From Lentibacillus amyloliquefaciens (lineage in GTDB: Bacteria; Bacillota; Bacilli; Bacillales; Amphibacillaceae), in assembly GCF_001307805.1 (NCBI RefSeq), contig NZ_CP013862.1, positions 806,001 through 870,000 on the forward strand: a DNA stretch of 64,000 nucleotides, read 5' to 3'. The number at the start of each line of letters is the position of its first letter. Positions within the stretch are counted from its first letter, which is position 1. Below, piece by piece: positions 58,271 through 64,000 of this stretch. The translations under genes were made by a program, and so were the position numbers. The notes below the pieces were generated by a model. That model had not been told where the DNA came from and searched no databases. It saw nothing but the letters and a program-made list of their open reading frames with translations.

Positions 58271-59053
58271 ATGGCAGCACTTGTAGACTATCAGATTAAA
58301 GATGGGCATATAGCCATTTTAACGCTCAACAGACCGGAAGCTATGAATGCCATGTCAAAGGCGCTTCTGGATGAATTAAATGACCATGTGAAAACGATTA
58401 ACGCAAATTCTTCAATCCGCTGCACGATTATAACTGCTTCCGGTGAAAAAGCTTTCTGTGCAGGAGCAGACTTGAAAGAACGTAAGACTATGACTCAGGA
58501 ACAAGTAATAGAAACAGTGAACTATATAGGCGAAACCATAACAACCATTGAAAATATGAAAATGCCGGTGATAGCCGCAATTAACGGAGCGGCGTTTGGA
58601 GGCGGATTGGAACTTGCACTTGGCTGCGATATCAGAATGGCTGCTGATCATGTAAAAATGGGTCTGACTGAAACATCTTTGGCGATAATTCCCGGTGGAG
58701 GCGGAACACAGCGCCTCAGCCGTTTAATCGGATCTGGTCAGGCAAAGCGGCTCATTTTCACAGCTAAGCCTGTGGCGTCGGAAGAAGCTCTGTCTTTAAA
58801 TATGGTTGAACACGTAACATCATCCGAAAAGCTGCCGAAAGAAGCAGCTGAAATGGCACAAACAATTGCCGGTAACGGTCCTGTTGCATTGCGGCAGGCA
58901 AAATTAGCAATCAATAAAGGATTAGAGACCGATATTGCTACCGGATTGACTATTGAACATTTAAGCTATAAAGAAACGATACCAACAGAGGACCGTTTTG
59001 AAGGCTTGAGTGCATTTAAAGAAAAACGTAAACCGGACTATCAGGGTAAGTAA
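58271..59053 (+). CDS. yngF: Enoyl-CoA hydratase (YngF type)
   Basis: A 260-residue crotonase-fold enzyme, probably methylglutaconyl-CoA hydratase: NRPEAMNAMSKALLDEL, AFCAGADLKER and NGAAFGGGLELALGCDIRMA. GGAGAGGGG precedes the ATG. It follows the carrier gene after 94 bases with a hairpin between. Confidence 0.9.
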   Translation: MAALVDYQIKDGHIAILTLNRPEAMNAMSKALLDELNDHVKTINANSSIRCTIITASGEKAFCAGADLKERKTMTQEQVIETVNYIGETITTIENMKMPVIAAINGAAFGGGLELALGCDIRMAADHVKMGLTETSLAIIPGGGGTQRLSRLIGSGQAKRLIFTAKPVASEEALSLNMVEHVTSSEKLPKEAAEMAQTIAGNGPVALRQAKLAINKGLETDIATGLTIEHLSYKETIPTEDRFEGLSAFKEKRKPDYQGK

Positions 59054-59069
59054 CAGGGGAGGTTAAATT

Positions 59070-60599
59070 ATGAATTATAGTGAGGATCTGAAGGAACGAA
59101 TAGACAAAATTGAAAAGGGCGGGAACGAAAAATATCATCGGAAAAATGAAGAAAAAGGAAAAATGTTTGTCCGAAACAGGCTTAAACAGTTATTTGATGA
59201 GGACATTGATATAGAAGACGCCTTTTTCGCTAACAATATGTCTGAGGATTTGCCTTCTGATGGCGTTGTGACAGGAATTGGCCGCATAAATGGGCAGGAC
59301 GTATGTGTCATGGCCAATGATTCGACTGTCAAAGCTGGTTCTTGGGGAAAAAGAACGGTTGAGAAAATTATTCGGATACAGGAAACGGCAGCTAAATTGG
59401 AAATACCGATGCTTTATCTCGTTGATTCTGCAGGAGCGCGCATTACAGATCAAGTAGAGATGTTTCCGGGACGCCGCGGTGCCGGACGAATTTTTCATAA
59501 CCAGATAAAACTTTCCGGCAGAGTCCCGCAGGTTTGTCTCTTGTTTGGTCCTTCAGCTGCAGGAGGTGCGTACATACCGGCGTTTTGTGATATTGTAGTT
59601 ATGGTTGATGGCAACGCATCCATGTATTTGGGTTCACCACGCATGGCCGAGAAAGTCATCGGCGAAAAAGTGAGCCTTGAAGAGATGGGCGGTGCCAAAA
59701 TGCACTGTTCAGTTTCAGGTGTTGGCGATGTATTGGTTAAATCCGAGGAAGAAGCTATTACCTATACACGCAATTATCTCTCCTATTTCCCGGCGAATTT
59801 CAGAGAGAAACCGGCTGCAGCAGATTCTAAGGCTATTAAGCAATTTGAGAAATCGATAACTGACCTTATCCCGGAAAATCAAAACGCTCCATTTAATATG
59901 CTTGATCTTATCAAACGACTAATTGATGAAGACAGTTTTTGCGAGATTAAAAAGAAATTTGCGCCGGAACTGATAACCGGGCTTGCCCGTATTGATGGCA
60001 AGTCAGTCGGGATTATTGCTAATCAGCCACGGATGAAAGGCGGAGTCTTGTTCCCGGATTCAGCCGACAAGGCAGCTAAGTTCATTCAATTGTGCGATGC
60101 GTTTAATATTCCTTTATTATTCCTGATGGATATCCCCGGCTTTATGATTGGCACAAAAGTTGAACAGGCAGGTATTATCCGGCACGGCGCCAAGATGCTT
60201 GCAACGATGAGTGAAGCAACTGTGCCAAAAATTTCTGTTGTTGTACGGAAAGCTTATGGGGCGGGACTTTACGCCATGGCAGGACCTGCATTCGAACCTG
60301 ACGCATGCCTGGCTCTGCCAACAGCACAGATTGCTGTTATGGGGCCTGAAGCAGCTGTTAATGCTGTCTATGCCAATAAAATTGCTGAACTCCCTGAAGA
60401 GGAGCGACCTCAATTTATAAAAGAAAAGCAGGATGAATATAAAGATAACATTGATATTTACCGCTTGGCTTCGGAAATGGTAGTGGATGCAGTCGTGGAT
60501 CCTGATAAATTAAGAAGTGAATTAATCAGCCGTTATCAGATCTATGAAGCAAAAAATGTAACATTCACAGACCGCAAACACGGTGTATACCCTGTATAA
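59070..60599 (+). CDS. yngE: Acyl-CoA carboxylase, carboxyltransferase subunit (YngE type)
   Basis: A 509-residue carboxyltransferase of the methylcrotonyl/propionyl-CoA carboxylase beta type: LVDSAGARITDQVEMFPGR, GPSAAGGAYIPAFCD and DIPGFMIGTKVE. It transfers the carboxyl group from biotin to the acyl-CoA. GGGGAGG precedes the ATG. Last gene of the operon, with a terminator behind it. Confidence 0.93.
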   Translation: MNYSEDLKERIDKIEKGGNEKYHRKNEEKGKMFVRNRLKQLFDEDIDIEDAFFANNMSEDLPSDGVVTGIGRINGQDVCVMANDSTVKAGSWGKRTVEKIIRIQETAAKLEIPMLYLVDSAGARITDQVEMFPGRRGAGRIFHNQIKLSGRVPQVCLLFGPSAAGGAYIPAFCDIVVMVDGNASMYLGSPRMAEKVIGEKVSLEEMGGAKMHCSVSGVGDVLVKSEEEAITYTRNYLSYFPANFREKPAAADSKAIKQFEKSITDLIPENQNAPFNMLDLIKRLIDEDSFCEIKKKFAPELITGLARIDGKSVGIIANQPRMKGGVLFPDSADKAAKFIQLCDAFNIPLLFLMDIPGFMIGTKVEQAGIIRHGAKMLATMSEATVPKISVVVRKAYGAGLYAMAGPAFEPDACLALPTAQIAVMGPEAAVNAVYANKIAELPEEERPQFIKEKQDEYKDNIDIYRLASEMVVDAVVDPDKLRSELISRYQIYEAKNVTFTDRKHGVYPV

Positions 60600-60603
60600 G
60601 AAC

Positions 60604-60642
60604 AAAAGCCCCTGTTATGTAATATAAATACCAGGGGTTTTG
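60604..60642 (+). terminator. Terminator of the yng-type operon
   Basis: AAAAGCCCCTG pairs with CAGGGGTTTT across about 17 bases. Confidence 0.85.
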
Positions 60643-60649
60643 AAGTTTT

Positions 60650-60770
60650 AATATACTCGCTTTCCGTGGGCTCACCACGAGCCTCCTCGCTCGCAAAGAA
60701 CGCTCGCTGCGGGGTCTCTTAGGATCGCTGTCCCACAGGAGTCTCGCATATTCCAGCTGCTGGTTAGATG
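60650..60770 (+). repeat. GC-rich dispersed repeat, left copy
   Basis: The stretch with CTCGCTTTCCGTGGGC, GAGCCTCCTCGCTCGC and CACAGGAGTCTCGCATATT resembles, inverted, the segment at 60826-60955. GC content is clearly above its surroundings. No open frame with a ribosome site. Similar elements are widespread in Bacillaceae (recalled, not searched). Confidence 0.75.
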
Positions 60771-60825
60771 ATTATTAACGTTTGTTTTTCGGCATAATCG
60801 AATAAATCTACAGTGAGCAATTACC

Positions 60826-60955
60826 AGCGAAGGCAATATACGAAGACTCCTATGGGAACAGCACGTGTCGTGACGCCCCCGGAGGAAAGCGGGCTTTGCT
60901 TTCCGAGGAGGCTAAGGCCGTGCCCATGGAAAGCGGAGTATATTGCCGGAGCGCT
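60826..60955 (-). repeat. GC-rich dispersed repeat, right inverted copy
   Basis: Contains GAAGACTCCTATGGGAACAG, CCGAGGAGGCTAAGGC and CCATGGAAAGCGGAGTATA, which match the left copy in reverse complement with divergence. About 55 bases separate the copies. The remaining bases to 61212 show no gene. Confidence 0.75.
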
Positions 60956-61225
60956 TTCAAGCATTATGGTGATCAGAAAGGACCTCATTGATGAGACAGT
61001 ACGTCGCATTATATGGGTTTTGTGTAATAAAAGTAATTTGAAAATAGCCGTATAAAAAATCTATCCATAGTAGTACTAAAACTGAAATCATTCTTAAATC
61101 CGAATCCTTTATTGACAATAATAACATTATGTAAACTAATGCAAAAATTGCGCTGATATAATCAGAATATGATACGATGATGGTGATGACGGCAAGGCTA
61201 TTAAATAAATAATGAGGTGACAACG

Positions 61226-61693
61226 TTGAAGATACATGACTTCATGATTACTGATGTAATCTCAATTCAGAAAGAAACTAAAATAAAAGATCTGTTAAAA
61301 ACGTTTGTCGAACATAAAATTGGCGGTGTCCCTGTCGTTGACGATGACAATCGTTTAATCGGGATGATCAGTGACGGTGATATCATCCGCCATTTGCAGC
61401 CTGATGGCCGGACAATATATGATGCATTTTCCATGGTTTTCATCAGAGAAAACGTGGGACTGAAGCAGAAAGTGGAAGCCAGTATAGAACAACATTCTGC
61501 AGAAATTATGAAAAAAAATATTTATACAGTGAGGCCCGATGATGAAATTGAAGAAGCGCTGTCGATTTTATCCCGTTATCAATTCAAAAAAATCCCTGTT
61601 ACGGATGATTCCGGCAGAGTCGTTGGTGTTATAAGCCGGGGAGATATTATCCGGTCGGTTTACAATAAAGCCATTACCGAATCAGATGGTTAA
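61226..61693 (+). CDS. CBS-domain pair protein
   Basis: A 155-residue protein made of two CBS motifs (DFMITDVISIQKETKIKDL with GGVPVVDDDNRLIGMISDGD, then EIMKKNIYTVRPDDEIEEAL with KKIPVTDDSGRVVGVISRGD). CBS pairs usually bind adenosyl ligands and sense energy state. TTG at 61226 fits GAGGTG eight bases before; GTG at 61217 overlaps that site. No partner gene is fused or adjacent. Confidence 0.88.
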   Translation: MKIHDFMITDVISIQKETKIKDLLKTFVEHKIGGVPVVDDDNRLIGMISDGDIIRHLQPDGRTIYDAFSMVFIRENVGLKQKVEASIEQHSAEIMKKNIYTVRPDDEIEEALSILSRYQFKKIPVTDDSGRVVGVISRGDIIRSVYNKAITESDG

Positions 61694-61822
61694 AGAAGTC
61701 TCACTTACCCAAAGCAGAATGGGCTGATAATTATAATTCTGTAAGAGACTGTCGACTTAAATCTTGGTGCTTTGCTATAATACTATCATAATTGTTTATA
61801 TGGAAAGGAACAGTACATCCTC

Positions 61823-64000
61823 ATGATAACTGAAGCTATACAAACTGGATTTACCAAAGAGCATTTGGCGAAACTTTATCAGACAATGCTCGATAACGAT
61901 GATAGTAAAAGTGCAGAAAAAATGTTGCAGATTGCGCAAAAGTGGATTAATCAGGAGTTTATGATCAGTTTTACTGGTCATTTTTCTGCCGGGAAATCTT
62001 CTATGATCAACCACCTCCTGGAAAAATCGATCCTGCCTAAGAGCCCAATTCCCACCAGTGCCAATGTTGTTAAAATAACATCAGGCAAAGGAAAAGCTCA
62101 CATCCATACAGATAAAGGAATTGTAATTGAATACGAAGAACCGTATGAGATTGATATGATAAAAGAATATGCAAAAGAGAGAGGTACGATTAAAGAAATT
62201 GAAATCAGCACTAAAGAAGCTATTTTGCCTGATGGATGTACGATTATTGATACGCCCGGAATTGATGCAGCAGATGATGCAGACCGTTTGATCACTGAAT
62301 CATCCATGCACCTTGTCGATGCTCTTTTTTATGTGATGGATTATAATCATGTTCAATCAGAGGTTAACTTGCACTTTTTAAAAAAGGTGCAGAAACATAA
62401 TATACCGTTCTATATCATTATTAATCAGATTGATAAACATAATGAGGAAGAATTAGCTTTTGATGAGTTTTGTCGAAAAATTAATCAAACGTTCGAACAA
62501 TGGGGTATTTTTCCTGAAATAATCTATTATTCTTCTTTAATCGACATGGCCTCTTCGCATAGTCAGATAGACGATATTAAACAAACATTATTTTTACTAT
62601 TGACTAAGGATAAAGATACCTTCTTAAATGTTGAACGTTCCGTTAGGCAGGTGGTTAATGAGCATAAGAGCCATTTGCGACAAGAGTATGAATCTGAAGC
62701 AGCGGAATTACAACCTGAAGATAGCGATGCCGCCGGCCGGCTAAAAGAATTGGACATTAAAATTGAACGTTTAAATAATCTGTCCGGGGACTTAGAAAAA
62801 GACTTTCGAACAGCGCTTAATACGACACTGAAAAACGCTTATCTGATGCCGGCGAACTTGCGGGATATGGCACATTCCTATTTGGAGTCACAGCAGCAGG
62901 ACTTTAAAATTGGGCTTTTCGGTTCAAGTAAAAAAACAGTTGAAGCGCGCCGCAAAAGGGAAGCAGATTTTTTAGCCGGATTACAGGAAACGATTGAAAC
63001 ATCAGTTCAATGGAGGCTTCGCGATAAACTGTTGAACTTGTTCCAATCATATGGCTTGTATAATCAGGCGTTAATGCAGCAAGTGCAAAATATGTCGATT
63101 GTTTATGATGCGAGTGACCTCAGTTCATTAATCAAACCGGGGGCGACCGTAAACGGTGACTATGTACTTCATTATACCGAGGACCTTAAAGATGACATTA
63201 AACAGAAATATAAACAGGAAGCACTTAAACTATTGGATTCAGCTTATGAAGAAATCAAAGACAAAACAGCAAATGAACTGGCTGAATTAGAATTGGAACG
63301 TGCTAATGCGGCAAACGTTCATGAACAATATGAAATGAATGAAAAGCTTAAAAATGATTTAGAAGAAAAGACACGTGAAATTGATGATGCATTAACAACC
63401 CCGAAGGCAACAGATGAAGACTGGCAAGAAATTCAAAAAGCATTAGCAACAACAAAAAAAATCATCAAAACGCATGACGCATCATTTTTTAAAGATGAAG
63501 CTGAATCCGTAATTGAAGAACCGAATGCGGCTGAAACTGAAAAGCTCACAGCTGAACCTGCGTATCAAGCTGACAGTATTTTATCTGATCTGGAAAAGGT
63601 AATTGATACAGTTGAAGATCTCCCCGGCTTCCGTTCAATCATAGCCGATTTACAGCATAAACACAGCCGATTAGGCAGCCGTGAATTCACGGTCGCTCTA
63701 TTTGGTGCATTCAGTGCAGGGAAATCTTCCCTTGCAAATGCGCTGATTGGTGAACATGTTCTGCCGTCAGCACCTAACCCGACGACGGCTGTCATTAATC
63801 GGATCCATCCTGTAAATGCGAATCAAAAGCATGGTGATGTCATTGTGAAAATGAAAGATGAAGCAACGCTCATCAGTGATTTAAAATCGCTGCTTCATCA
63901 GTTTGAACCGGAACCCGATGATTTTGATGCTTTACTGGATTGGGTAATGAAAAACAAAATTCATCAGAACAATCAATTGGATAAAACACAACAGGCGTAT
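61823..64000 (+). CDS. dynA: Two-headed dynamin-like GTPase (DynA/YpbR type), 3' end outside window
   Basis: The frame is open from the ATG at 61823 to the last base; 726 residues are visible. The first GTPase has GHFSAGKSS near 52-60, DTPGID near 142 and NQID near 204; a second GTPase starts at about 625 with ALFGAFSAGKSSLANAL. Two dynamin modules in one chain are characteristic of B. subtilis DynA (about 1190 residues), which helps membrane fusion and phage or membrane-stress tolerance. Long helical segments lie between. The ribosome site (AAGGAA) is 12 bases upstream, a little far. Confidence 0.93.
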   Translation, partial: MITEAIQTGFTKEHLAKLYQTMLDNDDSKSAEKMLQIAQKWINQEFMISFTGHFSAGKSSMINHLLEKSILPKSPIPTSANVVKITSGKGKAHIHTDKGIVIEYEEPYEIDMIKEYAKERGTIKEIEISTKEAILPDGCTIIDTPGIDAADDADRLITESSMHLVDALFYVMDYNHVQSEVNLHFLKKVQKHNIPFYIIINQIDKHNEEELAFDEFCRKINQTFEQWGIFPEIIYYSSLIDMASSHSQIDDIKQTLFLLLTKDKDTFLNVERSVRQVVNEHKSHLRQEYESEAAELQPEDSDAAGRLKELDIKIERLNNLSGDLEKDFRTALNTTLKNAYLMPANLRDMAHSYLESQQQDFKIGLFGSSKKTVEARRKREADFLAGLQETIETSVQWRLRDKLLNLFQSYGLYNQALMQQVQNMSIVYDASDLSSLIKPGATVNGDYVLHYTEDLKDDIKQKYKQEALKLLDSAYEEIKDKTANELAELELERANAANVHEQYEMNEKLKNDLEEKTREIDDALTTPKATDEDWQEIQKALATTKKIIKTHDASFFKDEAESVIEEPNAAETEKLTAEPAYQADSILSDLEKVIDTVEDLPGFRSIIADLQHKHSRLGSREFTVALFGAFSAGKSSLANALIGEHVLPSAPNPTTAVINRIHPVNANQKHGDVIVKMKDEATLISDLKSLLHQFEPEPDDFDALLDWVMKNKIHQNNQLDKTQQAY

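Overview
The window is chromosomal DNA of a spore-forming member of the Bacillaceae, probably a halophilic or marine lineage near Virgibacillus, Lentibacillus or Oceanobacillus (genus is inference). The evidence is gene order: lexA, yneB, ynzC, tkt, sirA, yneF, ccdA, ccdC, yneK, citB, yneN, tlp, yneP, yneQ, yneR, plsY, yneT, parE, parC follows the Bacillus subtilis chromosome closely. SirA and Tlp are sporulation proteins, AGGAGG-type ribosome sites are common, and UUG/GUG starts are frequent.

Layout. (1) 1-4538: accessory block with the 3' part of a formylglycine-generating enzyme, a three-gene TRAP transporter and a LysR regulator, pointing to import or use of an organosulfur acid. (2) 4554-7811: glpK and glpD, then a terminator into whose 3' edge a group IIC intron once inserted; only its 5' part remains. 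(3) 7937-9723: intron remnant, a solo HEPN protein and a gene-poor stretch with a hairpin repeat whose second, inverted copy lies downstream of citB. (4) 9724-14590: SOS and housekeeping genes; divergent lexA and yneB share three LexA boxes, and a 31-residue membrane peptide stands where yneA would be. (5) 14508-33731: a 19.2-kb integrative element bounded by a perfect 106-bp direct repeat (attL/attR) of the 3' end of yneF. It carries a tyrosine integrase, a holin-like gene, fibre-like proteins, scaffold, major capsid, replication initiator with iterons, terminase, portal, head-tail connector and head-closure genes, but no tail tube, tape measure, baseplate or endolysin. This makes it a candidate capsid-forming satellite that would need a helper phage's tails. 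Its capsid gene is split by an IS21 element. (6) 33896-48329: the resumed Bacillus backbone (Ccd genes, sporulation-type kinase, aconitase, small spore and iron-related proteins, FolE2, PlsY) with an osmoprotectant/ergothioneine-type ABC transporter. (7) 48531-52966: topoisomerase IV. (8) 53079-60599: a TetR-controlled acyl-CoA/leucine-type catabolic operon (yngJ-I-H-HB-F-E type, without HMG-CoA lyase). (9) 60650-60955: an inverted pair of GC-rich repeats. (10) 61226-64000: a CBS-domain protein and the 5' part of a two-headed dynamin-like GTPase that runs off the window.

How the parts work together. The SOS response links the lexA locus and, through a LexA-like box over its promoter, parEC. 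The integrative element is cleanly integrated and leaves yneF intact; its 489-residue zinc-ribbon protein and its lipoprotein each have their own promoter and terminator, as accessory (moron) genes do. All functions are read from the sequence and from family knowledge; no searches were run.
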